From: Microbacterium hominis NBRC 15708
GTDB taxonomy: Bacteria; Actinomycetota; Actinomycetes; Actinomycetales; Microbacteriaceae
Length of the DNA: 64,000 nt
Assembly: GCF_001592125.1 (NCBI RefSeq)
Contig: NZ_BCWI01000009.1
Span: 62,001-126,000, forward strand
Direction of reading: 5' to 3'
In this document: positions 17,294 to 27,716 of the stretch, in pieces
How positions within the stretch are numbered: position 1 is the first letter of the stretch
Layout of the letters: each line of letters opens with the position of its first letter
Program-made: the position numbers and the translations under genes
The notes under the pieces: generated by a model
Seen by the model: only the letters and a program-made list of their open reading frames with translations
What the model was told of the DNA's origin: nothing
The model's database searches: none

Positions 17294-20014
17294 ATGACCC
17301 TTCCCACCGTCGACGCCGAGTTCACCGTCGCAGGCCCGCACGCACGTGAGGTCGACGAGGTGCGGCGCGCGCTGCGCGTCGACGATGCCGGCCTGACCAC
17401 GTCCGAAGCGACGTCGCGACTCGATGTCGTCGGGCCGAACCTCCTGCCCGAGCCCCAGCGGACCCCCGCGTGGCTCCGTTTCCTGTCGCATTTCAACGAC
17501 ACCCTCATCTACATCCTGCTCGCCGCCGCCGCCATCAAGGCGGTGATGGGCGACTGGCTGGACTTCTGGGTGATCATGGCGGTCGCGATCATCAACGCCG
17601 TCATCGGCTACGTGCAGGAGGGGCGCGCCGAGAAGGCCTTGGCGGGCATCCGCGGCATGCTCTCGTCCGATGCGACCGTGCGTCGCGACGGCCGGTGGGC
17701 GACGGTGCCGGCGGCCGATCTCGTGCCGGGCGATCTCGTGCGACTCATGCCGGGCGACAAGGTCCCCGCCGACGTGCGGCTGGCGGAGGCGACCCAGCTG
17801 CGGATCGACGAGGCGGCGCTGACCGGCGAGTCGGTGTCGTCGTCGAAGGACCGCGCCCCCGTCGCCGGCGACGCCGGCGTGGGCGACCGCTCGTCGATGG
17901 CCTTCTCCGGGACCATCGTGACGGCCGGACAGGGCCTCGGCATCGTGACGGGCACGGGCTCGTCCACCGAGATCGGCAAGATCCAGGCGCTCGTCGGCGA
18001 CGCCGGATCGCTCGACACGCCGCTCACCACCCAGCTGAACGCCTTCGGCCGCAAGCTCACGCTGGTGATCCTGGGCATGGCGCTGACGATGATGGTCATC
18101 GGCCGCTACCTCCACCAGATGCCGCTGCCCGAGCTGGTGTCGGCGACCATCGGCTTCGCCGTCGCCGCGATCCCCGAGGGCCTGCCCGCCCTCGTCACCA
18201 TCACGCTGGCGATCGGCGTGCAGCAGATGGCGCGGCGCCACGCGATCACGCGCAAGCTCCCCGCGGTGGAGGCCCTCGGGTCGGTGACCACCGTGTGCTC
18301 CGACAAGACCGGCACGCTCACCAAGAACGAGATGACCGTCCGCACGATCGTCACGCCCGTCGCACGCTACGAGGTGTCCGGCCTCGGCTACGACCCCGCC
18401 GGCGACATCGCGCCGGCCGGCGGCGCCGATCTCGCGGCCCTCCTCGCCGTCGCCGACCTGTGCAACGACGCATCCCTCGAGCGCGTCTCCGCGGGAGCGG
18501 ATGCCGAGCGGGCCGGCGCCGCCGGCTGGGCGCTGGTCGGAGAGCCCACCGAGGGCGCGCTGAAGGTCGTCGCGATGAAGGGGGGAGTGGACACCGCCGG
18601 CACGCGCCGTATCGGCGTCGTGCCCTTCGACTCGGCCCACAAGTTCATGGCGACCCTCAACGAGAGCGCTGACGGCTCGCGCGCGATCCTGGTCAAGGGC
18701 GCGCCCGACCGCCTCCTGGACCGCGCGCTGACCCAGCGCGGGGCCGACGGCTCGGAGCCGCTCGACCGCGGCTTCTGGGAGCGGGCGGTCGACGAGCTCA
18801 GCGGGCAGGGCCTGCGCGTGCTCGCCGCCGCACGCAAGCCCACCCGCGCCACCACTGTCGAGGTCGACGACCTCCAGGACCTGGAGCTCCTCGGGCTGTG
18901 GGGCATCGTCGACCCGCCGCGTCCCGAGGCCATCGCCGCCATCGCCGACTGCCATGCCGCCGGCATCCGCGTGAAGATGATCACCGGTGACCACGCCGGC
19001 ACCGCCCGTGCGATCAGCCGCGAGATGGGTCTGGTCGCCGACGAGGACGCCCCGGTGCTGACCGGCGCCGAGCTGGAGGCGCTCAGCCAGGAGCAGCTGA
19101 AGGTCGTCGTGCGCGGGGTCGACGTGTTCGCCCGCACGAGTCCCGAGCACAAGATCCGTATCGTCCGCGCCCTGCAGTCGCACGGCGAGGTCGTCGCGAT
19201 GACCGGCGACGGCGTCAACGACGCTCCCGCGCTCACCCGTGCCGACGTCGGCATCGCGATGGGCATCAAGGGCACCGAGGCGACGAAGGAGGCCGCCGAG
19301 ATCGTCCTGGCCGACGACAACTTCGCGACGATCCGCAGCGCCATCGCCGAGGGACGGCGCATCTACGACAACCTCCGCAAGTCGGTCGTCTTCCTGCTGC
19401 CGACCAACGGCGCGCAGTCGCTGGTGATCCTCGTCGCCGTGCTGTTCGGCCTGACCCTCCCGCTGACACCCGTCCAGGTGCTGTGGGTGAACATGGTGAC
19501 CGCCGTCACCCTGTCGCTCGCGCTCGCCTACGAGCCGGCCGAGCGCGGGATCATGACCCGTCCGCCGCGCGCCACGGGCGGATCCATCGTGTCGGCCCGA
19601 GAGCTCGGTTTCGTGCTCTCGGTGTCGCTGCTGATCGGCGGCGCGACGCTCGCGGTGTTCGCCCTCTCGCTCGCGCGCGGCTCGGACGTCGACGTCGCGC
19701 GCACGGAGGCCGTCGCGATGCTCGCGTTCGGTCAGCTGGCGTTCCTGCTCAACTGCCGCTTCCTCGGGCGATCGAGCCTCACGGTGGACGTCCTGCGCGG
19801 CAACCCGGTCATCTGGTGGTCGGCGCTCGCTCTCATCGTGCTCCAGGTGCTCTACACCTACCTGCCGTTCCTCAATGGGCTGTTCGGCTCCGAACCCCTG
19901 GATGCGGTGGGCTGGATCCTCCCGGTCGGCATGTCGGTCGCGGTGTTCTTCGCGGTGGAAGGGCTCAAGGCGCTGCGGCGTCGGTCGGGCCCGGACGTCG
20001 CGGCGGTGCGCTGA
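17294..20014 (+). CDS. P2-type cation-translocating ATPase (Ca2+-ATPase-like)
   Basis: This 906-residue membrane pump starts with a cation-ATPase N-terminal domain (EVDEVRRALRVDDAGLTTSEA). It has the TM4 ion-site motif AAIPEGLPALVTITLAIG, phosphorylation site CSDKTGTLTKNE with Asp337, actuator TGES and hinge MTGDGVNDAPALTRADVGIAMG. About four C-terminal helices follow. PEGLP in TM4 is the class II pattern (SERCA/PMR1-like Ca2+, or Na+/K+ type in bacteria), not the CPx pattern of heavy-metal pumps. The exact ion is not certain. The start follows a leaderless -10 by 6 nt, and the gene appears monocistronic. Confidence 0.93.
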   Translation: MTLPTVDAEFTVAGPHAREVDEVRRALRVDDAGLTTSEATSRLDVVGPNLLPEPQRTPAWLRFLSHFNDTLIYILLAAAAIKAVMGDWLDFWVIMAVAIINAVIGYVQEGRAEKALAGIRGMLSSDATVRRDGRWATVPAADLVPGDLVRLMPGDKVPADVRLAEATQLRIDEAALTGESVSSSKDRAPVAGDAGVGDRSSMAFSGTIVTAGQGLGIVTGTGSSTEIGKIQALVGDAGSLDTPLTTQLNAFGRKLTLVILGMALTMMVIGRYLHQMPLPELVSATIGFAVAAIPEGLPALVTITLAIGVQQMARRHAITRKLPAVEALGSVTTVCSDKTGTLTKNEMTVRTIVTPVARYEVSGLGYDPAGDIAPAGGADLAALLAVADLCNDASLERVSAGADAERAGAAGWALVGEPTEGALKVVAMKGGVDTAGTRRIGVVPFDSAHKFMATLNESADGSRAILVKGAPDRLLDRALTQRGADGSEPLDRGFWERAVDELSGQGLRVLAAARKPTRATTVEVDDLQDLELLGLWGIVDPPRPEAIAAIADCHAAGIRVKMITGDHAGTARAISREMGLVADEDAPVLTGAELEALSQEQLKVVVRGVDVFARTSPEHKIRIVRALQSHGEVVAMTGDGVNDAPALTRADVGIAMGIKGTEATKEAAEIVLADDNFATIRSAIAEGRRIYDNLRKSVVFLLPTNGAQSLVILVAVLFGLTLPLTPVQVLWVNMVTAVTLSLALAYEPAERGIMTRPPRATGGSIVSARELGFVLSVSLLIGGATLAVFALSLARGSDVDVARTEAVAMLAFGQLAFLLNCRFLGRSSLTVDVLRGNPVIWWSALALIVLQVLYTYLPFLNGLFGSEPLDAVGWILPVGMSVAVFFAVEGLKALRRRSGPDVAAVR

Positions 20015-20149
20015 GCGCGCGCGTCTTTCAATGCGAATGCATAGGCAACGCCTGGCAGACGCCAACCCGGCCCCCGCTACCGTGGAACTGCCACCGCGAT
20101 GCGCCCCCGTGCATCTGAAGCGGCAGGGCACGACAGAAGGAGGACCATC

Positions 20150-20650
20150 ATGATCCGCACCACCGCCGTACCCCGTTCCGTCCGCGCCGGCGCCGCCGCC
20201 GCGTCCGTCCTCGGCATGGTCGCCCTCGCGGGCTGCTCGGCCACGACGACGGCCGACGCGACGGCCAGCTCCACGCCGGAGAAGACGACCGCCGCCACGG
20301 CATCCGCGACGCCCTCGTCGACCGCCGCGGCGGAGTCGACCGCGTCCACCAGCGTCTATAAGGACGGCACGTACACCGCGGACGGCTCCTACTCGACCCC
20401 CGAGTCCGTCGAGACCATCTCGGTCACCGTCACCCTGGCCGACGACGTCATCACGAGCGTCGAGGTGTCGGGCAACCCCACCAAGCGCGAGTCGGAGCAG
20501 TACCAGAGCCAGTTCATCGGCGGGATCAGCAGCGAGGTCGTCGGCAAGAACATCGACGAGATCTCGGTGTCGCGCGTCGCGGGATCGTCGCTCACGAGCG
20601 GCGGGTTCAACACGGCCATCGCGGAGATCAAGTCCGAAGCGAAGGCGTGA
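20150..20650 (+). CDS. FMN-binding domain lipoprotein
   Basis: This 166-residue secreted lipoprotein has a basic N-terminus, a hydrophobic stretch and the lipobox LAGC (Cys29). A Ser/Thr/Ala-rich linker (30-70) leads to an FMN-binding-like domain with YKDGTYTADGSY and VETISVTVTLADDVITSVEV. Near the C-terminus GSSLTSGGF (145-153) resembles a degenerate ApbE target motif, with Thr149 the best candidate for covalent FMN. The next gene encodes ApbE, its presumed flavin transferase, and the third a membrane reductase, so it is probably the outward electron carrier. GAAGGAGGACC precedes ATG 20150. The 135 bp upstream holds only a weak TACCGT (20078-20083). Confidence 0.85.
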   Translation: MIRTTAVPRSVRAGAAAASVLGMVALAGCSATTTADATASSTPEKTTAATASATPSSTAAAESTASTSVYKDGTYTADGSYSTPESVETISVTVTLADDVITSVEVSGNPTKRESEQYQSQFIGGISSEVVGKNIDEISVSRVAGSSLTSGGFNTAIAEIKSEAKA

Positions 20651-21549
20651 CGGCGACGCCGCCGCGCGGAGGCGACATGCTCGAGCGGGCCCGGTGGGAG
20701 TTCGAGGCGATCGGCACGCGGTGGCGGATCGACACGTCGGCGCCGCTCGCACCGGCTCTCCGCACCGCGGTGAGCGCGCTCATCGACGACTTCGACCGGA
20801 CCTGGTCACGGTTCCGTCCGGATGCGCGGATCGCGCCCCTCGCGTCGGAGCCCGGCGCGATCCCGGCTCCCGCCGACGCCGCCGCGATGCTCGAGCTGTA
20901 CGGCGCACTCAGCGAGTCCACCGAAGGGGCGGTCAACCCCCTCGTGGGCGACGCGCTCGCGCGCCGCGGATACGACGCCCGCTACGGCCTCGTCGATCGC
21001 GGCGCGCAGTCGGCGCCGGCACGCTGGCGGGAACTGCTGACGTGGACCGACGGGACCCTGACGCTGCGGGAGGCCGCCACGATCGACGTCGGGGCGCTCG
21101 GGAAGGGACGCCTGGTCGATCTGGTGCTCGCGACCCTCGCCCCCCGCACCGACGGAGACGTCACGGTCGACGCGGGCGGCGACATCGCCCTCCGCGGCAG
21201 CGAGACCATCGCCCTGGAGCATCCCTTCGACGCGGCGCGTGCGATCGGCGTGTGGCAGGTGATGGATGCGGCCCTGTGCGCGTCGGCGACGCAGCGCCGC
21301 GCGTGGCCGGGTGCGGACGGCGGCGGCCTGCACCACGTCCTGGACGCCCGCACGGGGGAGCCGGTGCGGACGATCGCCGCCACGTGGGCGGTGGCGCCCG
21401 ACGCGATGACCGCGGATGCCGCGGCGACCGCGCTCTTCTTCGATGGCGGACCGCGTTTCGCCCATGCCCACGGCGTCGCGTGGGTCCGCATGACCACCGA
21501 CGGCCGCGTGGAGTGGTCGCCCGACAGTAAGGCAGAGTTGTTCCTGTGA
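20647..21549 (+). CDS. apbE: FAD:protein FMN transferase
   Basis: ApbE moves FMN from FAD to Ser/Thr of extracytosolic FMN-binding domains. The 300-residue protein has EFEAIGTRWRI near the start, ATIDVGALGKGRLVDLVL, the ligand loop VDAGGDIALRG, HHVLDARTGEPV and a C-terminal MTADAAATALFFDGG with metal-binding Asp and Thr. It has no clear signal peptide, unlike many periplasmic homologues, which is usual in Gram-positives where it can act in the cytosol or be membrane-associated. GTG 20647 overlaps the lipoprotein stop; ATG 20677 (MLERARWEFEAIG) is an alternative start. The natural substrate is probably the adjacent lipoprotein. Confidence 0.92.
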   Translation: MTATPPRGGDMLERARWEFEAIGTRWRIDTSAPLAPALRTAVSALIDDFDRTWSRFRPDARIAPLASEPGAIPAPADAAAMLELYGALSESTEGAVNPLVGDALARRGYDARYGLVDRGAQSAPARWRELLTWTDGTLTLREAATIDVGALGKGRLVDLVLATLAPRTDGDVTVDAGGDIALRGSETIALEHPFDAARAIGVWQVMDAALCASATQRRAWPGADGGGLHHVLDARTGEPVRTIAATWAVAPDAMTADAAATALFFDGGPRFAHAHGVAWVRMTTDGRVEWSPDSKAELFL

Positions 21550-23099
21550 TGACCTCGCTGACCGCCGCCTGGAACCGCACCCTCGCGGTGCTCGGCCGCG
21601 TCTCCATGTACCGACTGGTCGTGCTCGCCCTGGCGGTGCTCGCGGCGATCTCGTTCGTGCTGTCGTTGTTCGGCGCGGTGGGGCCGTCGCCGTGGGAGCT
21701 GCTGGCCACCGTCGCCGTCCTCGCGCTGGCGTGTGCGGGCACGGATGCCGTCGCGCACCGCTTCCTCGGCAAGGACTGGCGCTGGGAGTCTTCCCTCATC
21801 ACCGCGCTCATCCTGCTGTTCGTGCTCCGGCCCACCGTCGAGCCGCTGGGACTCGTGGGCGTCGTCGTGGCGGGCGTGGTGGCCTCGGCATCCAAGTACC
21901 TTCTGGTGTGGCAGGGGCGACACATCTTCAACCCGGCCGCCGTCGGCGCCACCGTCCTCACGATCCTCAGCGTCTGGCTTCCGGACCTCGGCGCCTCGGC
22001 CTGGTGGGTGGGATCCCCGTTCCTCGCCGGCCCGGTGATCCTGCTCGGACTGGTGGTGCTCGTGCGCACCGAGAAGGTGCGCATCATCACGCTGTTCCTG
22101 CTGATCGCGGTCGCGGTCGCGTTCGTGCGCACATCGGTGCAGTATCAGCAGGCGGGACTCGCCCTCGACACCGGCACCGTCTTCTGGAACATCCTGTGGT
22201 CGTCGCCGTTCCTGTTCCTCGGCGCCTTCATGCTGTCCGAGCCGCTCACCCTCCCGCCCCGTCGCTGGCAGCAGTTCGCCGTGGCGGCGCTCGTGGGCGT
22301 GCTGGCCGGCTGGCCCATCGACATCGGCGACGTCAGCCTCGGCCAGGAGCGCGCGCTGCTCATCGGCAACCTCCTCGCGTTCGCCTTCGCCGCCCGCACG
22401 GCCGTCCGCCTCACGTTCCAGGACCGCGTGGCGCTGACGCCGACGGTGCGCGAGCTCTCGTTCCGTGCCGAGCGGCGCTTCCGCTTCGTGTCGGGGCAGT
22501 ACCTCGAGCTCGAGGTGCCGCACCCGCGCCCCGACGCGCGCGGCACCCGGCGGGAGTTCAGCATCGTCTCCGCCCCCGAAGAGCTCCCGGAGGTGCGCAT
22601 CGCACTGCGGGAGGGATCGCAGTCCAGCTACAAGAAGGCGCTCGCCCTCGTCGAGCCCGGCCAGAGGCTCGCCGTCACCGGCGTCTGGGGCGATTTCGTC
22701 CTGCCGGCGCGGCCGTCCGCCCCCGTCCTGATGGTCGCCGCGGGCATCGGCGTGACGCCGTTCGTGTCCCAGCTGCGTCACCTGCGCCTGTCCGGCGAGG
22801 ACCGCGACGTCGTCTTCGTCTACGTCGCCTCGGATGCCGAGGAGCTCGCGTTCCGCAGCGACCTGGAGGATGCCGGCATCCCCGTGATCGTCTTCACGCG
22901 CAACGAGCCCTCCACCCTGCCGCCGCACTGGCGCTGGGCACGCGGCGTCCGACTCGACGCCGACGGCCTGCTCGAGGTGGTTCCCGACCTCGCTGCGCGG
23001 CATGCCTACATCTCGGGGCCGCCGCGTCTCATCGCCGATCTCGCGCCCGCGCTCGAGAAGGCGCGCTCCCTGACGACGGACGCCTTCTCCGGCTACTGA
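21546..23099 (+). CDS. Membrane RnfD/NqrB-like domain fused to ferredoxin-NAD(P)H reductase domain
   Basis: The 517-residue protein has about eight N-terminal membrane helices (residues about 20-290), including FNPAAVGATVLTIL as in RnfD/NqrB-like proteins. A soluble flavin reductase module follows, with the FAD motif RREFSIVSAP and the NAD(P)-binding MVAAGIGVTPFVSQLRHL, and it ends in TTDAFSGY. It could carry electrons from cytosolic NAD(P)H across the membrane to the flavinylated lipoprotein encoded two genes upstream. GTG 21546 and ATG 21549 both overlap the apbE stop. No heme or iron-sulfur motif is seen. A GC hairpin (about 23130-23150) follows. Confidence 0.85.
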   Translation: MMTSLTAAWNRTLAVLGRVSMYRLVVLALAVLAAISFVLSLFGAVGPSPWELLATVAVLALACAGTDAVAHRFLGKDWRWESSLITALILLFVLRPTVEPLGLVGVVVAGVVASASKYLLVWQGRHIFNPAAVGATVLTILSVWLPDLGASAWWVGSPFLAGPVILLGLVVLVRTEKVRIITLFLLIAVAVAFVRTSVQYQQAGLALDTGTVFWNILWSSPFLFLGAFMLSEPLTLPPRRWQQFAVAALVGVLAGWPIDIGDVSLGQERALLIGNLLAFAFAARTAVRLTFQDRVALTPTVRELSFRAERRFRFVSGQYLELEVPHPRPDARGTRREFSIVSAPEELPEVRIALREGSQSSYKKALALVEPGQRLAVTGVWGDFVLPARPSAPVLMVAAGIGVTPFVSQLRHLRLSGEDRDVVFVYVASDAEELAFRSDLEDAGIPVIVFTRNEPSTLPPHWRWARGVRLDADGLLEVVPDLAARHAYISGPPRLIADLAPALEKARSLTTDAFSGY

Positions 23100-23129
23100 G
23101 CCCCGGCCGCGAGCCGGCCGCCCCGTCTC

Positions 23130-23150
23130 GGGCGGGTACGTGAGCCGCCC
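23130..23150. terminator. GC hairpin between convergent genes
   Basis: GGGCGG (23130-23135) pairs with CCGCCC (23145-23150) around a 9-nt loop. It lies between the ends of the reductase gene and the opposite-strand acetyltransferase. There is no clear T-run, so it is a weak candidate. Confidence 0.35.
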
Positions 23151-23159
23151 GCGCGCGGG

Positions 23160-23618
23160 TCAGCCCGCGGCGAGCGGGCGCGACCAGGCGACCTCTCGGC
23201 TCAGCCGTCCGGTCTGCTGGAACATACGCACCTGATGGGTGTCCGCGAACGTCGCGACGAGCTCGTCGCGGTCGGTCGGCTCGAAGCCCAGGCTCTGCCA
23301 GAACGGGCCCGACCGGCGGCTGAAGAGCCACGCCCTCCGGGCGCCCTCCGCGACGGCACGCTCGAGCGCGAAGCGCGCCAGCGCGGTGCCGCGACCACGG
23401 GAACGCCGCGTCGGGCCGACGGCGACGCTGCGGATCAGCGCATGACGGCCGTCGCCGCTGATCTCGTAGCCGACGCTGCCGACGATCGCACCCGTCCCGT
23501 CGCGTTCGAGCCACAATCGCACGCTCGGTGCGTCCAGTCCGCTCAGCGTGAGGTCCACCGCTGTGAGGAAGGCCGTCAGCGCCTCGACATCAGCCGCACG
23601 GCACCGCTCGAGATCCAC
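23160..23618 (-). CDS. GNAT acetyltransferase, ArsN2-like
   Basis: This 152-residue single-domain GNAT has the segment HALIRSVAVGPTRRSRGRGTALARFALERAV as acetyl-CoA loop, then GPFWQSLGFEPTDRDEL and a C-terminal THQVRMFQ. This order resembles ArsN2-type acetyltransferases annotated as arsenic-resistance proteins. No arsenic gene is nearby, and the Cys typical of the C-terminus of many ArsN2 proteins is missing, so the substrate is open. The start is GTG 23618. It lies downstream of the sensor kinase on the same strand and may be read through from it. Confidence 0.72.
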   Translation of the reverse strand: MDLERCRAADVEALTAFLTAVDLTLSGLDAPSVRLWLERDGTGAIVGSVGYEISGDGRHALIRSVAVGPTRRSRGRGTALARFALERAVAEGARRAWLFSRRSGPFWQSLGFEPTDRDELVATFADTHQVRMFQQTGRLSREVAWSRPLAAG

Positions 23619-23689
23619 GCACTAAGTCAACCAGTCGTGACCGTGAGGAGGCGAACCGGGATGCCGGCCGCCGCTCGCGGATGTCGCCG

Positions 23690-25251
23690 TCAGGCGGCGT
23701 CGACGGCGGTCGAGGCGCCCTCCGCCCCGGGGGTGGCGGGCCGCGCCGGCAGGCGCACCTCGAACACCGTCCGGCCCGGCACGCTGTCGACCGTGATCGT
23801 GCCGTGATGGGCCGTCACGATCGCCTGCGCGATCGAGAGTCCCAGCCCCGTCCCGCCCGTCTGCCGGGCGCGTGAGGTGTCGGCGCGCGAGAACCTCTCG
23901 AACAGCTCTCCCGCGATCTCCGGGGCGATGCCAGGGCCGTCGTCGGCGACCTGCACGACGGCCTCGCCGTCGACGAGCGCGATGGATGCGGTGACGGTGG
24001 TGCCGGCGGGGGTGTGGACGCGCGCGTTGGTCAGGAGGTTCGCGATCACCTGGTGCAGGCGCATGGCGTCGCCGGCGACGACCACGGGTTCCTCCGTGGC
24101 ATCGAGCTGCCACTGGTGCTCGGGACCGGCCACCTGCGCGTCGGCGACGCCGTCCAGCACGACACGTGTCAGATCGACCGCGCCGTAGACGAGCTCCTTG
24201 CCCTCGTCCAGGCGCGCGAGCAGCAGGAGATCCTCGACCAGGGCCGTCATCCGCAGAGACGCCGACTGGATGCGCTCCAGGCTGTGCTCCGACTGTTCGG
24301 CGCTGACGGCGACCTGCGTCGCGGTCGCGGCGTCGCCGGCCGCCTGGACCGTCCGCAGAGAGCGCAGCGACAGCTCGGAGTACCCGCGGATAGCGGCGAG
24401 CGGGGTGCGCAGCTCATGGCTCGCGTCGGCGACGAAGGCGCGCATGCGCTCCTCGTTGCGCTGGCGCGCGGTCAGCGAGACGTCGACGTGATCGAGCAGC
24501 GAGTTCAACGCCGCGCCGACCCGACCGATCTCGTCGCTCGCATCGGCCTCGGTCGCCGGGACGCGCTCCGTGATGGTCACGTCGCCCGAGTCCAGTCGCT
24601 GGGCCGCCACCCGGGTGGCGGTCGCCGCGACGGCGCGCAGCGGTCGCAGCGAGTGTCGGATCACGATCGCGATGACCGCCGCCAGCAGGAGCAGGCCGCC
24701 CGTCGTGACCAGGGCGACGGTCGTGAGGATCTGGGCGATCGTCGAGCTGATGGACGACAGCGGCAGCCCGACGGCGATGACGTAGTTGTTGCCGGCGCGG
24801 GTGGTGAACAGCCGGTAGGCGCCGAGGTCGTCGACGGTGGCGGTCGTCGCGGGAGAGGTGTCGAAGGCGGTCACGATCTGCTGCACCTGGGCGTCGGTGA
24901 GCTGGTTGACGGTGTTGCCGTCGAGGTAGGCGCCGTCGAGGGCAGTGGGGGAGCGCACGACCAGCAGGACGCCGGGGGTGCGCACGCGGGCGTCCTGGAG
25001 GACGCTCAGCGCCGTCTCGACCGAGCCGTAGTCGGAGTGCGGACCGACCAGCTGCGCACTCACGCTGCCGGCGGCGTCGCGCACCTGGGTGTCGAGCTGA
25101 CCGGACAGGATGTTGCCGAGCAGCGCGCTCGTGGCCAGGCCGATCATCGCGAGGATGAGGGTCACCATGCCGACGACGGCCGTGATCAGGCGGGTCTGCA
25201 GGCTCCAGCGCCGGCGCACGTGACGCCCGGGGGATGAGGGGGTCGTGGCGC

Positions 25252-25255
<4 letters not shown>
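23690..25255 (-). CDS. Two-component sensor histidine kinase
   Basis: The 521-residue membrane kinase has TM helices at about 23-46 and 176-199 flanking an extracytosolic sensor of about 125 residues. HAMP (about 200-255), HisKA with ADASHELRTPLAAIRGYSEL (phospho-His280), and HATPase motifs NLLTNARVH, DDGPGIAPE and GGTGLGLSIA follow. It has the layout of actinobacterial TrcS/TcrY/PrrB-like kinases. The GTG start overlaps the stop of the response regulator gene (GTGA), so the pair is co-translated. The divergent MacB-like exporter is the likely regulon member. Confidence 0.93.
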
Positions 25256-25986
<731 letters not shown>

Positions 25987-26018
25987 GGGTTCATTCTCGT
26001 GCCCCTCCTGTGAGGAAC

Positions 26019-26068
26019 CTATGCCGAGCACTATGAGCCTGCTGTGTATCGCCGGCCCGCACTCATAG
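26019..26068. promoter_or_regulatory. Repeated CTATG/CATAG elements between regulator and ABC permease
   Basis: CTATG occurs at 26019-26023 and 26031-26035, 12 bp apart. GCACTATGAG (26028-26037) recurs as GCACTCATAG (26059-26068), so CTATGAG and CTCATAG form an inverted pair. Repeats at about one helical turn are typical of OmpR-family sites, but this is inference from position and spacing. Confidence 0.35.
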
Positions 26069-26169
26069 CTCCTGCCTAACCCGGACCGAGACGGCACATC
26101 GACGCCCCTCTTACCGTCGAGGCGTCGGCGTGGCCGCGCACACCGCAGCGGGCGCCAGAAGGGGACTCG

Positions 26170-27666
26170 ATGTATTGGACATATCTGCGCCGCGAGCTGT
26201 CCGGCCGGAAGAAGCAGACGACGATCGTGGCCATCGGCCTCGCCGTCGCCGTCGCACTGGTGATCATGGTCAACGCGCTGTCGGCGGGCATCCGGGACGC
26301 GCAGGCCGAAGCGCTGCAGTCGGTGTACGGCGTCGGCACCGACCTCACCGTCACGGGCGCCCAGGCCGAGCCGGGCTCGGGCGGCCCCGGCAGCGGCGGC
26401 CGCTTCGACTTCGGCGAGGGCGGCGGTCAGACCGGGACCGACGGCACGACGACCCTCAGCCAGTCGCGACTGGTCACCGACTTCGGACGCAGCACGCTGG
26501 ACGCCTCGGTGCTGGAGACGGTGGCGGATGTCGACGGGGTGTCGGCCGCCACGGGTGCGCTCAGCCTGACGAACATGACCTTCAGCGGCGAGCTGCCGCA
26601 GGCGCCCTCCGACGCCGGCACCGGCGACGGCACCGGGACGATGCCCGAGCAGGGGCAGGGCGGCCAGGGTGGCCAGGGCGGCGGCGGCTTCGGCGGCGGG
26701 TCGTTCGGCGTCGACTCCTTCACGGTGCTCGGCATCGACCCGTCCGCGACGGCGGTCGGACCGCTCTCGGCGGTCTCGCTGAGCGACGGGCGTGCCCTCG
26801 ACTCCAGCGACGCCGGCTCCGACGTCGCGGTGCTGGATGCCACCTACGCCGCGACCGCGGACGTCGCCGTCGGCGGCACGATCGACATCGGCGGCACGAG
26901 CTTCGAGGTCGTCGGCATCGTGGCGTCCGCCTCCTCGTCGGCCGACACGGCGGCGAACGTCTACATCCCCCTCGACGTGGCCCAGACGCTGTCCGGCGCG
27001 GGCGACGTGGTGTCGACGGTGTACGTCCAGGCGACCTCCAGCGATCGCATCGCCGACGTGCAGACGGCGCTGGCCGCCGTGCTGCCGGACGCGACCGTGA
27101 GCTCGCAGTCCGAGCTCGCCTCGACCGTCTCCGGCTCCCTGACGAGCGCGAGCTCGCTCATCACGAGCCTCGGGACGTGGCTGTCGATCATCGTGCTCGC
27201 CGTCGCCGTCGCCCTGGCCGTGCTGTTCACGATCTCCGGCATCTCGCGTCGTACGCGTGAGCTGGGAACGCTCAAGGCGATCGGCTGGTCCAACTCGCGC
27301 GTCGTCGGCCAGGTCGCGGGGGAGTCGATGGTGCAGGCGCTGATCGGCGGTATCGCCGGTGTCGTGCTCGGCTTGATCGGCGTGGTCATCATCAACGTCA
27401 TCGCGCCCACGATCTCCTCCACGCCCGCGACAACGACGGGCGGGCGAGGCCCCGGCGGCATGGGACAGGCCCCGGGAGGAGGCCAGGGCGGGTTCGGTCA
27501 GCTCGCACAGACCGCCACCGACATCGTCCTGCACGCGCCCCTCTCGGTCTGGATCATCGCGCTCGCACTCGGCCTCGCCGTGGCCGGCGGCCTCGTCGCC
27601 GGTGCCTTCGGCGGATGGCGCGCGGCCCGCCTGAGCCCCGCCGAGGCACTGCGAGCCGTCTCGTGA
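26170..27666 (+). CDS. MacB/FtsX-type ABC transporter permease
   Basis: The 498-residue permease has one N-terminal membrane helix (about 17-38) and a large extracytosolic domain (about 39-330) with two low-complexity Gly/Gln-rich stretches such as GQGGQGGQGGGGFGGG. Three C-terminal helices carry the FtsX motif ISRRTRELGTLKAIGWSNSRV. This is the fold of mechanotransmission exporters acting on peptides or lipoproteins. AGAAGGGG precedes ATG 26170. The ATPase follows within 50 nt, and both are divergent from the two-component system that probably controls them. Confidence 0.9.
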   Translation: MYWTYLRRELSGRKKQTTIVAIGLAVAVALVIMVNALSAGIRDAQAEALQSVYGVGTDLTVTGAQAEPGSGGPGSGGRFDFGEGGGQTGTDGTTTLSQSRLVTDFGRSTLDASVLETVADVDGVSAATGALSLTNMTFSGELPQAPSDAGTGDGTGTMPEQGQGGQGGQGGGGFGGGSFGVDSFTVLGIDPSATAVGPLSAVSLSDGRALDSSDAGSDVAVLDATYAATADVAVGGTIDIGGTSFEVVGIVASASSSADTAANVYIPLDVAQTLSGAGDVVSTVYVQATSSDRIADVQTALAAVLPDATVSSQSELASTVSGSLTSASSLITSLGTWLSIIVLAVAVALAVLFTISGISRRTRELGTLKAIGWSNSRVVGQVAGESMVQALIGGIAGVVLGLIGVVIINVIAPTISSTPATTTGGRGPGGMGQAPGGGQGGFGQLAQTATDIVLHAPLSVWIIALALGLAVAGGLVAGAFGGWRAARLSPAEALRAVS

Positions 27667-27716
27667 ACGCCACAGCATCCCACCCCACCGACCCCCGTAA
27701 CGAAGAGAGCTCCGAC

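Noticed and set aside
20015..20100. TAGGC-AAC-GCCTG and AATGCGAATGC before the FMN lipoprotein as an iron- or zinc-regulator box
   Set aside because: Neither DtxR/IdeR nor Zur consensus is matched well, and the arms are short.
17195..20752. An 1185-codon minus-strand frame over the P-type ATPase and lipoprotein
   Set aside because: The same shadow effect; the plus-strand genes have motifs, starts and promoters, while this frame has none.
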